Under the pieces are notes generated by a model. It made no database searches and was not told the origin of the DNA. It saw only the letters and a program-made list of their open reading frames with translations. From assembly GCF_004526235.1 (NCBI RefSeq), contig NZ_CP038159.1, positions 186,001-250,000 on the forward strand: a stretch of 64,000 nt of DNA, in the 5' to 3' direction. How positions within the stretch are numbered: the first letter of the stretch is position 1; every line of letters starts with the position of its first letter. Below, one piece after another: positions 53,470-62,792 of this stretch. Source of the stretch: Sphingobacterium sp. CZ-2 (GTDB lineage Bacteria; Bacteroidota; Bacteroidia; Sphingobacteriales; Sphingobacteriaceae). The position numbers were made by a program, and so were the translations under genes.

Positions 53470-55007
53470 TTAATTCGTCCAGTTTTCCCGATCCAAACTC
53501 CTATACTGTATAGCTTCAGCTAAATGCTCGATTTTAATGGCCACAGAATTATCCAGATCAGCAATAGTTCTGGCCACCTTTAATATCCTATCATAAGCCC
53601 TCGAAGAAAGATTCAATTTATCCATTGCCTTTTTCAACAAACCTTTCCCGATCTCATCAATCAAGCAATATTCTCGAATATTCCTCACCCGCATCTGCGC
53701 ATTCGAATGGATATGCTCCAAATCCTTAAACCGCTGTTCCTGAATCCTCCTAGCAAGAATCACCCTTTCCCTTATACTCCCACTTTTTTCTGTTGCTCTT
53801 ACCGTCGTCAATTCATTGAATTCAACAGGCGTCACTTCAATGTGGATATCAATTCGATCCAATAAAGGACCAGAGATCCTGCTCAAATATTTCTGCACAT
53901 TAATATATCCACAAGTACAATTCCTACTGGGATGGTTATAAAAACCACAAGGGCAGGGGTTCATGGCTGCGATCAGCATAAAACTGGCGGGATAATCCAC
54001 CGTGATCTTTGCTTTGGAAATGGTAATCGATCGAGATTCCAAGGGTTGACGCATCACCTCCAGAACAGACCTTTTAAATTCAGGCAGCTCATCCAGGAAA
54101 AGAACCCCATTATGCGCCAAGGAAATCTCTCCTGGTTGTGGATTTGCCCCGCCACCAACCAAAGCCACATCAGAAATGGTATGATGGGGAGATCGGAACG
54201 GCCTAATCGTCAATAGCGACTCTGTGGCAGCCAATTGGCCAGAAACAGAATGTATTTTGGTGGTTTCCAAAGATTCCTCCATGGACAAAGGCGGGAGTAT
54301 GCTGGGGATTCGCTTCGCCAACATGGTCTTGCCAGAACCTGGAGGACCAATCAAAATCACATTATGCCCCCCAGCAGCCGCTATTTCCAAAGCCCTTTTG
54401 ATATTCTCCTGTCCTTTGACATCCGAAAAGTCCATCTCGTATCCATTCACCTGCTGATTAAATATTTCCTGCACATCAATCCGCAAAGGGGCAACCTGCC
54501 GGATACCCAATAGAAAAGAACAAGTATCCGAAAGGTCTTCTACCGGATATACGGCAATCCCTTCCACAATGGCGGCCTCTTCTGCATTCTGTTTGGGAAG
54601 GATGATTCCTTGAAAACCATCTTTCTTCGCCTGGAGGACAATGGGTAATACGCCTTTAATAGGCAAGTTTTTCCGTCGAGAGCAAGCTCTCCCAAGATCA
54701 TATGCGTTGCGAGTTTATCGGTAGGGATCTGTTCGGAAGCCGCAAGTATTCCAATGGCAATACTCAGATCATAGGAAGAACCTTCCTTTCGGATATCCGC
54801 AGGTGCCAGATTAATCAGGATCTTACGTCTGGGCATGTGAAAACCAATAGACAATATGGCACTTTCTATCCGTAATAAGCTCTCTCTGACAGCAATATCT
54901 GGCAATCCAACAATATAATATTGGGTTCCGGTCGTTATGTTCGCTTCTACGGTGATGGTCCGGGCACCAATGCCAAAGACAGCGCTACTGTATGTTTTTG
55001 TCAACAT
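53470..55007 (-). pseudogene. comM: comM (YifB-type AAA ATPase) split by a 1-nt frameshift
   Basis: The N-terminal part (ATG 55005-55007, MLTKTYSSAVFGIGA) reads as ComM through GELALDGK, then leaves frame at the T-run 54668-54672 (A-run on the coding strand). The rest continues in another frame with LPIKGVLPIVLQAKK and the Mg-chelatase-like AAA domain (GPPGSGKT, then the Asp/Glu box LFLDELPEFKR), to the stop at 53470. Adding one A restores a continuous protein of about 512 residues, the family length. The ATPase part is otherwise intact. It may be a real mutation, a homopolymer sequencing error or slippage. ComM is a branch-migration helicase in natural transformation. Confidence 0.85.
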
Positions 55008-55232
55008 ATAGGAAAATAATTCAATTTGCAGATAGAATAAATTATTTGCAGAACAAAATGGGCTCAAAATTTGAGATAAATGTTTATATTATAAGTGACC
55101 GTGGGAAAAGGCTGTAGCCGAATGACTATTGATTATCGATAAAATATTATTTATTAAAACGATTCGGTCTATTTTTTGTTAACACTATATAAAACGGTAA
55201 AGAAATTACAAAAAATTAAAATACATACTAAA
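55008..55232. other. Intergenic region between comM and the YtxH gene
   Basis: The 225 bp between the divergent genes are AT-rich. I see no exact TAnnTTTG box; TATTTTTTG at about 55171-55179 is near the pattern. No repeat, hairpin with T-run or RNA gene was recognised. Confidence 0.4.
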
Positions 55233-55502
55233 ATGAACGATAACGGTAAAATTGTAACAGCATTATTAGCTGGATTAGCAGCAGGAGCAATATTGGGAAT
55301 TTTGTTCGCACCAGAAAAAGGAAGCGAAACTAGAGAAAAAATCAATGAATCATTAGCCGATCTTGGCGATGCGATCAAAGAGCGCGCAGAAGAGCAATTC
55401 GATCAATTGAATGACTTTAAAGAAAAAATCGTAGCTACATTAAAAACGAAACTAGGTAAAGCAGATTCGTATATCGACGAAGAGATTGAAGAACACGCGT
55501 AA
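55233..55502 (+). CDS. YtxH domain small protein
   Basis: The start MNDNGKIV at ATG 55233 gives 89 residues; an earlier start would add 19 codons without family similarity. A single hydrophobic helix (about 8-25, ALLAGLAAGAILGILFAPEKG) and an amphipathic charged remainder are typical of YtxH proteins, often stress-associated in Firmicutes and Bacteroidota. It heads a three-gene cassette; the next gene starts 21 bp after its stop. Confidence 0.85.
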   Translation: MNDNGKIVTALLAGLAAGAILGILFAPEKGSETREKINESLADLGDAIKERAEEQFDQLNDFKEKIVATLKTKLGKADSYIDEEIEEHA

Positions 55503-55522
55503 GCGGAAAGGGGAATTGCTGC

Positions 55523-55975
55523 ATGGAAGAACAAAAATTTTCATTTTCTGAGTCCTTTGATAAATCCAAGGAATACGTAGAAACACAATTTGAGTTATTG
55601 AAACTCAAAGCTATTTCCAGAATGTCCAGGATCTTAGGATCCTTGATCGTGGATGCCAGCAAGGTTTTATTGACCCTATTGATTGTGTTCTTTGTATCCC
55701 TTGCCTTAGGGTTTTATTTAGGAGAATTAATGGGTAGCTATTCATTGGGCTTCTTATCCACAGGTGGTATTTTCTTGGTGATCTTATTGATTATCCGAGC
55801 TATGGAACCTAAATTGGAAGCCAAGTTTATGAATGTAACCATCAAAAGAATCCTTACAAAATGGGACGATGAAGATGATGAGGAGGAACAGCCCATCGTA
55901 AAGCCTAATATGGAGGAAGTGAAACAAGATGTTAACCAGGAAGGACCGATAGAAAATGATCATAGACAGCAATAA
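55523..55975 (+). CDS. Membrane protein resembling the phage-holin/DUF1469 family
   Basis: This 150-residue protein has a charged helical N-terminus (SFDKSKEYVETQFELLKLKAISRMSRIL in outline), two membrane helices (about 45-65 and 75-95) and a cytosolic acidic tail (WDDEDDEEEQP). The two-helix core with an amphipathic front resembles DUF1469/holin-X proteins. It has nothing to do with phages in this context; the neighbours are not phage genes. The last gene of the cassette overlaps it by 20 bp. Confidence 0.7.
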   Translation: MEEQKFSFSESFDKSKEYVETQFELLKLKAISRMSRILGSLIVDASKVLLTLLIVFFVSLALGFYLGELMGSYSLGFLSTGGIFLVILLIIRAMEPKLEAKFMNVTIKRILTKWDDEDDEEEQPIVKPNMEEVKQDVNQEGPIENDHRQQ

Positions 55976-56534
55976 TAAAAGAAGAAGTGTCAACAACATT
56001 GATGATCTAAATGCTGAGATTGCCAGGTTGAAGCGTCTCAAAATTGAGCAGGAAGATTTTTTGAAAAATCAATATTCCCTGCTCAAACATAAAATTGAGA
56101 CACCAGCGCGTATCGCCAATATGTTGATGAACAGGGTTCCTGGAGTAAGTACCATCAAGGGATTGGTTCAGGGAATCGGAGAGGTTACAAATAAAAGCAA
56201 CAAATCCGATTGGTTGACCAAAACGCTTCAATTAGGACTTCCATTGGTGTTGAACAAGACCTTACTTAAGAATGCAGGTTGGATCAAAAAAGGCTTGGTC
56301 TTGTTAGCTTCGGAAACTGCAGCAAAAAATGTGAATCAAGATAATGTAAGCTCCTGGATTGGGAAGATTACAGACATGATCAAACCCAAAAAGAAAAAGA
56401 AGAAAAACAAGGTAGAGGCTCCGGTGGGCGAGGTGATAAACCCCGTTCCTCCACAACATCCACCGATGATTACGGCGGAGGAGTCTGTACAGGATAATAT
56501 TTACGGTATCCCAAAGGATAGCGAAGCTTATTAG
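55956..56534 (+). CDS. Protein of unknown function in the YtxH/holin-like cassette
   Basis: This 192-residue protein has an N-terminal coiled coil (about 12-45, LNAEIARLKRLKIEQEDFLKNQYSLLKHK in outline), a mixed middle region, and a basic stretch KPKKKKKKNK near 144-155. The C-terminal tail is proline-rich. It may associate with the inner membrane through its partners, but it has no clear membrane helix itself. It overlaps the previous gene, so translational coupling is likely. I do not recognise a named family. Confidence 0.65.
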   Translation: MIIDSNNKRRSVNNIDDLNAEIARLKRLKIEQEDFLKNQYSLLKHKIETPARIANMLMNRVPGVSTIKGLVQGIGEVTNKSNKSDWLTKTLQLGLPLVLNKTLLKNAGWIKKGLVLLASETAAKNVNQDNVSSWIGKITDMIKPKKKKKKNKVEAPVGEVINPVPPQHPPMITAEESVQDNIYGIPKDSEAY

Positions 56535-56557
56535 GCGCGAGGCCTGATAGCAAAATA

Positions 56558-56592
56558 AAAAACCAAGGTCATTCGACCTTGGTTTTTCTTTT
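56558..56592. terminator. Bidirectional terminator between convergent genes
   Basis: Stem AAAACCAAGGTC/GACCTTGGTTTT with loop ATTC and T-rich tracts on both strands serves the cassette on the plus strand and fcl on the minus strand. Confidence 0.85.
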
Positions 56593-56597
56593 TTATG

Positions 56598-57530
56598 TTA
56601 AGCCTGGTTTTTCTGTTTGAAATCTTCGTAAGCTAAAGCAATACCTTCCTTAAGACTGGTTTTAGGCAACCAACCCAACCCTTTTAATTTTCCAACATCC
56701 ATCAGTTTCCTTGGCGTACCATCAGGTTTGCTGCTATCAAACTCCAATTCGCCTTCAAAACCAACCACTTCCTTGATCAGCAGCGCGAGATCTTTAATGG
56801 AAATATCTTCACCTACGCCAATATTGACAAATTGCTCCTCGTCGTAATTTTCCATCAAAAATACACAGGCATCCGCTAGGTCATCCGCATACATGAACTC
56901 ACGTAATGGTTTTCCGGATCCCCAAATGCTCACAGAAGCCGCATTATTCATTTTGGCTTCATGAAATTTCCTGATCAGCGCAGGTAGTACGTGCGAATTT
57001 TCAGGATGGTAATTGTCGTTGATGCCGTAAAGATTGGTCGGCATAACGGAAATATAATTATCGCCATATTGCAAGCGATAGGATTCCACCATCTTGATTC
57101 CTGCAATCTTGGCAATGGCATATGGCTCGTTGGTGTACTCCAATGGTCCGGTCAATAAGAAATCTTCTTTCAAGGGCTGCGGAGCCATTTTCGGGTAGAT
57201 ACAGCTCGAGCCCAGGAACATCAGTTTCTTCACCTCATTTTCATGGGAAAAGTGGATCACATTGTTCTGGATGGCTAGATTTTCGTAGATGAAATCTGCA
57301 CGGTAGGTATTGTTGGCCATGATGCCACCCACCTTTGCCGCCGCAAGGAATACATAATCTGGTTTTTCCAGTTCAAAGAATTCCTTAACCGCTTGTTGGT
57401 CACGGAGGTCCAGTTCACCGGATGTTCTAGTGATAATATTTTCATATCCCAACTCCTGTAATTTGCGCAAAATAGCAGACCCCACCATTCCGCGGTGTCC
57501 AGCAACATAAATTTTCGCTTGTTTTTCCAC
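56598..57530 (-). CDS. fcl: GDP-L-fucose synthase
   Basis: This 310-residue SDR enzyme converts GDP-4-keto-6-deoxymannose to GDP-L-fucose. It has the cofactor motif [10 protein letters not shown] (11-20), the catalytic Ser-Ser-Cys region GSSCIYPK, and Y137-x3-K141 in [37 protein letters not shown] follows. It starts with GTG (57528-57530). The usual partner gmd is not in the window, so nucleotide-sugar supply is completed elsewhere. The product likely feeds surface glycan or O-glycan synthesis. Confidence 0.94.
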   Translation of the reverse strand: MEKQAKIYVAGHRGMVGSAILRKLQELGYENIITRTSGELDLRDQQAVKEFFELEKPDYVFLAAAKVGGIMANNTYRADFIYENLAIQNNVIHFSHENEVKKLMFLGSSCIYPKMAPQPLKEDFLLTGPLEYTNEPYAIAKIAGIKMVESYRLQYGDNYISVMPTNLYGINDNYHPENSHVLPALIRKFHEAKMNNAASVSIWGSGKPLREFMYADDLADACVFLMENYDEEQFVNIGVGEDISIKDLALLIKEVVGFEGELEFDSSKPDGTPRKLMDVGKLKGLGWLPKTSLKEGIALAYEDFKQKNQA

Positions 57531-57539
57531 CTGAATATC

Positions 57540-57569
57540 TTGTTTACTGCAAATATAAGGTTAATTTTG
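57540..57569 (+). promoter_or_regulatory. Promoter of trmB
   Basis: TTG at 57540-57542 and TAATTTTG at 57562-57569 are 19 nt apart, a good match to the Bacteroidetes -33/-7 pattern, with the start codon 17 bp downstream of the -7 box. Confidence 0.7.
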
Positions 57570-57586
57570 CGACTTAATTATCAGTT

Positions 57587-58243
57587 ATGGGTAAGGATAA
57601 ACTTAGAAAATTCGCAGAGATTGCCACCTTCGAGAATGTAGTGGAAATGGATGCCGGGAAAGCATATAAAGGAAAATGGGCCAAGGAATTCTTTAAAAAC
57701 GATAAGCCAATCGTTCTTGAACTGGCCTGTGGCAAAGGGGAATACACAGTAAACTTAGCGAAACTATTTCCAGAGCGTAATTTTATTGGTATCGATTATA
57801 AAGGAAACCGGATTTGGAGAGGTGCTAAAACAGCCTTGGAAGAGGGAATATCCAACGTAGGGTTTTTACGCATACAGATCGAAACTTTGCTGGAGCATTT
57901 TGCAGAAGCGGAAGTAGCTGAAATTTGGATAACTTTTCCAGACCCTCAACCGCAGGATAGCCGCGAGAAAAAAAGGTTGACCAACCCGAAATTCTTGGAG
58001 CGTTATAAACATGTCCTTGTTCCAGGTGGAATCATGCACCTGAAAACAGATAATGACGGATTCTATGCCTATACCCTTGAGCAGATCGCCTTACAGGAAC
58101 TTCCTAAACTAAAAGAAACTACCGATCTTTACCATTCCGATTTAGTGGATGAGGTTCTTTCCATCAAAACCTATTACGAGAAAAAATACCTTGCACACGA
58201 CAAGAACATCAATTACGTGCAGTGGAAATTGACTAAAGGATAA
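57587..58243 (+). CDS. trmB: tRNA (guanosine(46)-N7)-methyltransferase
   Basis: This 218-residue SAM-dependent enzyme has ELACGKGEYTVNLAKLFPERNFIGIDYKGNR in the binding fold, then ITFPDPQPQ and KTDNDGFYAY in the conserved C-terminal half, matching TrmB. It methylates G46 in the variable loop of tRNAs. The length is normal. It precedes the M28 peptidase gene by 36 bp. Confidence 0.96.
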   Translation: MGKDKLRKFAEIATFENVVEMDAGKAYKGKWAKEFFKNDKPIVLELACGKGEYTVNLAKLFPERNFIGIDYKGNRIWRGAKTALEEGISNVGFLRIQIETLLEHFAEAEVAEIWITFPDPQPQDSREKKRLTNPKFLERYKHVLVPGGIMHLKTDNDGFYAYTLEQIALQELPKLKETTDLYHSDLVDEVLSIKTYYEKKYLAHDKNINYVQWKLTKG

Positions 58244-58279
58244 GCATTTAAAAGGCAGATTTTGTAACTTCATTTCATT

Positions 58280-59743
58280 ATGAAAAGAATTTACCTAATC
58301 TGCCTCCTACTTTCGGGTTTTGTGGCTCAAGCACAGGAAAACCCAAATAGTGCTCAGGCACAAGAAAACCTAAATAATACCTTCTCTCGCATTATTTCGG
58401 AAGTAAATCAGCATGCTGAAGCTTACGACCGGTTGAAATACAGTACCGAACATTTGGGGCACCGCCTCACAGGTTCGGAAAATGGAAGAAAAGCGGAGGA
58501 ATATGCATTCAAACTTCTTCAATCCTATGGATTGGATGTCTCCTATCAACCTTTTTCATCCGAAAGTTGGTCTAGGGAATCTCTTTCCTTATCCTTCAAC
58601 GGAGATCCTATTGCTGCGGTAGCCTTGGCACATTCTCCGATCAAAGTGGATTTAAACGCAGAAATCATTGATTTAGGGAATGGTTTGGAAGCAGATTATC
58701 AACGGGTGGGTGATAAAATCAAGGGTAAAATTGCATTAGTCTATTTACATATTCTCCCTAATTCCGGAAAAGACCTCAAGAACCTTCATCGATCAGAGAA
58801 AACAGCTTTGGCCGAAAAATATGGTGCAAAAGGGATTATATTCATCAATAGCGTTGCAAATAATGTGTTATTAACCGGTACAGCTTCGATTACGGGTCAA
58901 TTAATAAATATTCCGGCCATTTGTATTGGATTGGAGGATGGTTTGAAATGGAAGGAAGCCCTTGCAAGCAAGGTTGTTAAGGTGAGCATTAACATGCGGA
59001 ATAAGGCAGGGGAAACCCAATCGAGAAATATACTTGTCCGTATGAAAGGTACGGAGCTGCCCAACGAAAAGATTGTTATAGGTGGACATTTGGATAGCTG
59101 GGATCTGGCAACCGGAGCAATTGATAATGGAATCGGCTCCTATGCGGTAATGGATATTGCCAGGACATTCAAAAAATTAGCATTAGCCAACAAGAGATCC
59201 ATTGACTTTGTCCTGTTTATGGGGGAGGAGCAGGGATTATTAGGCGCAAAAGCCTACGTTGATGCCGTGCTGAAAGAAGGTTCTCTGGATCAGATCAAAT
59301 ACATGCTGAATTTTGACATGGTCAATGCACCTACTGGTTTTTCCACTACAAGGGAAGAAATGATCCCGTTACTCAACGCACAAGGTGAAAATTATGCTGC
59401 CTTGGACAGTACATTTAAAAACAATAATGCGATAAGTGTGGGTCTGCATAGTGATCATCAGCCTTTTATGCTACGAGGGATCCCAACGGGAACCGGCCGA
59501 GGAGGTAAGCTTCCGAATAATGCAGGGATGTATTACCACTCCAATAAAGATGATTTTAGTTTGGTGGATAAAGCCGGATTGACGCAGACCATCCGTGTCG
59601 GCGCAGCCTACCTTTATTTATTGGCAAATGCAAAGGAGCTGCCTGCTAAAAAATTAGCAGACAATGAACTGGTGGATTTCCTGAACAAGGCCGGCCTAAA
59701 AGAACCTTTGCAAATTTCAGGAGAATGGCGATGGGGCAATTAA
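58280..59743 (+). CDS. M28 family aminopeptidase/carboxypeptidase, secreted
   Basis: This 487-residue protein has a signal peptide (about 1-20), followed by an odd duplicated segment near 20-36 (AQAQENPNSAQAQENLNN). The zinc ligand motifs of M28 are visible: GGHLDSWDLATGAIDNG, the general-base GEEQGLLG and the late HSDHQPFMLRGIP region. It should cut peptides in the periplasm or outside. Its TAA stop shares the 4-bp TTAA with the stop of the convergent M48 gene. Confidence 0.92.
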   Translation: MKRIYLICLLLSGFVAQAQENPNSAQAQENLNNTFSRIISEVNQHAEAYDRLKYSTEHLGHRLTGSENGRKAEEYAFKLLQSYGLDVSYQPFSSESWSRESLSLSFNGDPIAAVALAHSPIKVDLNAEIIDLGNGLEADYQRVGDKIKGKIALVYLHILPNSGKDLKNLHRSEKTALAEKYGAKGIIFINSVANNVLLTGTASITGQLINIPAICIGLEDGLKWKEALASKVVKVSINMRNKAGETQSRNILVRMKGTELPNEKIVIGGHLDSWDLATGAIDNGIGSYAVMDIARTFKKLALANKRSIDFVLFMGEEQGLLGAKAYVDAVLKEGSLDQIKYMLNFDMVNAPTGFSTTREEMIPLLNAQGENYAALDSTFKNNNAISVGLHSDHQPFMLRGIPTGTGRGGKLPNNAGMYYHSNKDDFSLVDKAGLTQTIRVGAAYLYLLANAKELPAKKLADNELVDFLNKAGLKEPLQISGEWRWGN

Positions 59744-60522
59744 TACCTAACCTGATCCTGAAATTTTGTCCAAGTGCTTGGATCTAAAGCCTGCTGATAA
59801 GTAGAGGCCTTTGGATTCAAGCGTTTTATACGATTTTTGATATACGCTTTTCTATCGGCCGGCGCAGGATGGGTTGAGATCCAGGTCAGATCTATATCCT
59901 CAGCCATATGGATTTCGAAGAGTTCCATGACCCTAGACAAGTTTTTTGGATCAATTCCTGCAGCATTTAGATATTCCACTGCCGTTTCATCTGCCTCTTT
60001 TTCCAAACTCCTTGAAAAGGCTTGTCCGGTTAGGAAGTTAGTCACTTCTGCGGTTCCTGTACTGGAAAGCAGTAGGTCCAATCCGAAATTGGTGACCAAA
60101 GATTTCATCACGTGGTTCTTTTCGCAATGCGCGATTTCATGGGCTATAATCCCCGAAAGGTATTCTGCACTATCCAAAAAGTCGATTAAACCGGTGGTTA
60201 CCAAAATCTGGTCATCAGGAAGAGCAAAGGCATTCACTTCCTCATCCACGATGATATGAAAGCTATAATTGGTACTATCGATATCATTTTTGCTTAAAAT
60301 AGGCAGGCAGATGGAGTCAAGTGTTGTCATGATGGAATCTTCCCCATCCAATACCTCATAAGTATCAAAGATATGGTTCATGATCATGGATCCTAGTTTT
60401 TTCTCCATCTTCTTTCCATTTTCTTGGACCTGGAATATACCGGTCCAATTTATTTGGGCAAGTAAAAAGTAAGAACCAGCGATGGCCACAAGAAGTAGGA
60501 GGGTTTTCGTTAAGATTTTCAT
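59740..60522 (-). CDS. M48 family metalloprotease
   Basis: This 260-residue protein has an N-terminal signal or membrane anchor (about 1-22). The zinc motif is HEIAH (128-132), with a third ligand in the DEATVEYLN-like stretch EKEADETAVEYL, and the C-terminal THPAPADRKAYI segment is BepA/LoiP-like. It is a periplasmic protease, probably in envelope quality control. The start overlaps the stop of the DUF4870 gene by 4 bp, so it is the last gene of a four-gene unit. Confidence 0.92.
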   Translation of the reverse strand: MKILTKTLLLLVAIAGSYFLLAQINWTGIFQVQENGKKMEKKLGSMIMNHIFDTYEVLDGEDSIMTTLDSICLPILSKNDIDSTNYSFHIIVDEEVNAFALPDDQILVTTGLIDFLDSAEYLSGIIAHEIAHCEKNHVMKSLVTNFGLDLLLSSTGTAEVTNFLTGQAFSRSLEKEADETAVEYLNAAGIDPKNLSRVMELFEIHMAEDIDLTWISTHPAPADRKAYIKNRIKRLNPKASTYQQALDPSTWTKFQDQVRY

Positions 60523-60962
60523 GGTTTAATAATATTATCCGTAATGTCTGAGAACAAAAACCAACGTACATGAATACCTTTTCTGGTTTGAATGGAGGTA
60601 TAGATGGTTGATACAATTTCAATGATATTGATGATAACTATCAAAAAGATATAAGCGATATAGTAATTGGTTATTTCCGTTTTATGAAGAATCACGGAGA
60701 TGGTCCACCAGAAACCCACAGTATTGAAAAAGAAGATGAAAATTTGGGATATCAATGCCTGCATCCCATGCCATCGAACAAATTTGGTGGATCTTTTTTT
60801 GCCCACAACAAAGATGATGGTGGCCAATAAATTAAAAATGGGTAAAGGCAGTCCTGCAAATAGCGCAAATAGAGACATCAAATAGCTGTTGGAAGCATAT
60901 TCTCTTTCGTCTTCTGATACCTGTTGGGGTGTAAATGTTATAATCCCTTCTTGATGTTCCAT
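60519..60962 (-). CDS. DUF4870 domain membrane protein
   Basis: The start MEHQEGII (ATG 60960-60962) gives 147 residues; the frame extends two codons upstream to a TTG. About three membrane helices (about 34-55, 69-92 and 100-122) match the Tic20-like DUF4870 family. It overlaps the DUF2752 gene by 25 bp and the M48 gene by 4 bp, so all are coupled. Confidence 0.82.
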   Translation of the reverse strand: MEHQEGIITFTPQQVSEDEREYASNSYLMSLFALFAGLPLPIFNLLATIIFVVGKKRSTKFVRWHGMQALISQIFIFFFNTVGFWWTISVILHKTEITNYYIAYIFLIVIINIIEIVSTIYTSIQTRKGIHVRWFLFSDITDNIIKP

Positions 60963-61345
60963 ATCCAATTGGCAATTAATAATATAATAAGTAAAACGGA
61001 AATAAGCATGTTTTTTTTGAGGAACTCTTCCGCTGCGTTGTATACCCTGAAATAATAATCCCTTTTGGTGATTAGATCAACCAGGATCAAGCAGATAATG
61101 CTGGCCAGCAAAAATAAAGAGATGATCCCTAGAGGGTTGATCAGTATGGCCTCCCAGATGTTTCCATGCAAAAAGGCATCAATAGCTCGTGAAGAACCGC
61201 ATGAAGGGCAAGGATAACCGGTTAGGTTCTTGACGGGACAGAGTGTAACCGCTGTATGGAAATAATGTAAGAACCCAAGCCATAGTATTCCAAAAAAACA
61301 GATTATACCTGTGATAAGGTATAATCTGTTCTTCTTCGCTATCAT
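60938..61345 (-). CDS. DUF2752 domain membrane protein
   Basis: This 135-residue protein has about three membrane helices and the family hallmark CPSCGSSRAIDAFLHGN (47-63), a CxxCGxxR motif between helices. DUF2752 is of unknown function. It follows the TM2 gene by 3 bp and overlaps the DUF4870 gene. Confidence 0.85.
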   Translation of the reverse strand: MIAKKNRLYLITGIICFFGILWLGFLHYFHTAVTLCPVKNLTGYPCPSCGSSRAIDAFLHGNIWEAILINPLGIISLFLLASIICLILVDLITKRDYYFRVYNAAEEFLKKNMLISVLLIILLIANWIWNIKKGL

Positions 61346-61348
61346 GAA

Positions 61349-61690
61349 TTAGTAATTTAACGCAGTTACTAATTTTTCAAAATTCTTTGATTTAGTGGAT
61401 CCCATGATCAAAAACCAGTCAATGATGGTCCATATTCCTAAACCACCACAGGTCAATAATTTTGCGATACCCAATCCCGTATCACCGATCATAAAACGAT
61501 CAATACCAAATGTTCCAGCTAAAAGGGAAACTATAAGGACAGTAGTCGGATCTTTATATTGTTGAATCTGAACATTTGTCAATTTACTATCATCCGCTTT
61601 GGCCAATAAGTCTCGGATCTCCATGAGATGATAGGATTCAAAAAATTTGTTGTTAGACATTAAGAACATGTCTACTCTATTGCTTTCCAT
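61349..61690 (-). CDS. TM2 domain membrane protein
   Basis: This 113-residue protein has a cytosolic N-terminus (about 1-45) and a TM2 domain: first helix VLIVSLLAGTFGIDRFMIGDTG, second helix LLTCGGLGIWTIIDWFLIMG. It heads the unit TM2-DUF2752-DUF4870-M48. The combination TM2 and DUF2752 is common in Bacteroidota, but what they do is unknown. Confidence 0.88.
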   Translation of the reverse strand: MESNRVDMFLMSNNKFFESYHLMEIRDLLAKADDSKLTNVQIQQYKDPTTVLIVSLLAGTFGIDRFMIGDTGLGIAKLLTCGGLGIWTIIDWFLIMGSTKSKNFEKLVTALNY

Positions 61691-61713
61691 TTTATTTTGG
61701 TTATTGATGAATA

Positions 61714-61752
61714 AAAAAATCCGTTTATATAATGAAGATAAACGGATTTTTT
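61714..61752. terminator. Terminator between trhO and the TM2 operon
   Basis: Perfect 15-bp stem AAAAAATCCGTTTAT/ATAAACGGATTTTTT. It terminates trhO on the minus strand; the A/T-tracts make it possible on both strands. Confidence 0.88.
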
Positions 61753-61770
61753 CAATTTTCTGATAAAACT

Positions 61771-62742
61771 TTAATTTTTTATAAATTTTTTGTGCTTTCG
61801 CTTAGAAATTTTGTCCAAGTTAACGGGCTGAGGAATTTTTACATAATAGCCAGTACCATCGTATTCTCGTTTATTTGGGCTCTCTTTGCAGGCATCTGAA
61901 CAACAGCCATCCAATTTCCAACCACATTCATCACATTGGGTGAAGTGCTCATTGCAAACAGGGTTTGCGCAATTGATCATTTTTGCGGTAACCGTTCCAC
62001 AATTCTTACAGGTTGAGACGATGGATGGGTTCACCGAATTGACAGGTACGGTAACCCGGTTGTCAAATACGTAGCATTCGCCTTCAAAATCCTTTCCACC
62101 AGCTTCTTTACCATATTTGATAATACCGCCATGCAATTGGTAAACATCTTCAAAACCTTCTTTCAATAATAATGCAGAAGCTTTCTCACATTTGATACCC
62201 CCTGTACAATAGGTCAGGATCTTTTTACCTTTCAGATGCTCCAGTTCCTTCACTTTTTCAGGGAATTCGCGGAAATTATCGATATCTAACGTAACTGCAT
62301 TCTTAAAACGGCCTACATTATGTTCGTAATTTGAACGAACATCCAGGATGACCACATCCTCCTCATCTTTCATCTGCATGAATTCCTGAGGCTCTAAATG
62401 CTTACCAGTTTGTTTATTGGGGTCGATGATTTTCGGGTCACGCAGTCCGGAATGGACAATCTCCTCTTTGTAACGACAATGCATCTTGATAAAGGAAAGT
62501 TCATCGACATTATCGATCTTAAATTCCGTTTTGGCAAAGCGAGGATCGGCATGTACCGCTTCCATATAGGCCTTACAAGCCTCAGGAGTACCGGATACTG
62601 TACCGTTCAAACCTTCATCTGCGACGATGATACGGCCGACAAGACCTAGGGATTTACAAAATGCTAAATGATTATCCGCGAATTGTTCCGCGTTTTCGAT
62701 AGGGCTGTAGCAATAGTACAGCAATGTTTGATATTGTGCCAT
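61771..62742 (-). CDS. trhO: tRNA uridine(34) hydroxylase TrhO (YceA-type, rhodanese fold)
   Basis: This 323-residue protein has an N-terminal acylphosphatase-like fold (about 1-95), then a rhodanese domain with VVILDVRSNYE and the active loop YCTGGIKCEKAS (Cys179 catalytic, Cys185). The C-terminal part (about 235-295) is a cysteine-rich segment with CxxC pairs (CKNCG, CANPVC, CDECGW) not present in the shorter enterobacterial form, and likely binds zinc. TrhO makes 5-hydroxyuridine at tRNA position 34 with oxygen. A -7 box precedes it. Confidence 0.93.
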   Translation of the reverse strand: MAQYQTLLYYCYSPIENAEQFADNHLAFCKSLGLVGRIIVADEGLNGTVSGTPEACKAYMEAVHADPRFAKTEFKIDNVDELSFIKMHCRYKEEIVHSGLRDPKIIDPNKQTGKHLEPQEFMQMKDEEDVVILDVRSNYEHNVGRFKNAVTLDIDNFREFPEKVKELEHLKGKKILTYCTGGIKCEKASALLLKEGFEDVYQLHGGIIKYGKEAGGKDFEGECYVFDNRVTVPVNSVNPSIVSTCKNCGTVTAKMINCANPVCNEHFTQCDECGWKLDGCCSDACKESPNKREYDGTGYYVKIPQPVNLDKISKRKHKKFIKN

Positions 62743-62792
62743 ATATTCATTGATACCGCTGCAAACGGCGTTTAATGTTTTTAAATTTTATG

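Noticed and set aside
55523..55975. Holin-like gene taken as a sign of a prophage
   Set aside because: No other phage gene is nearby and the cassette with YtxH is a usual chromosomal arrangement.
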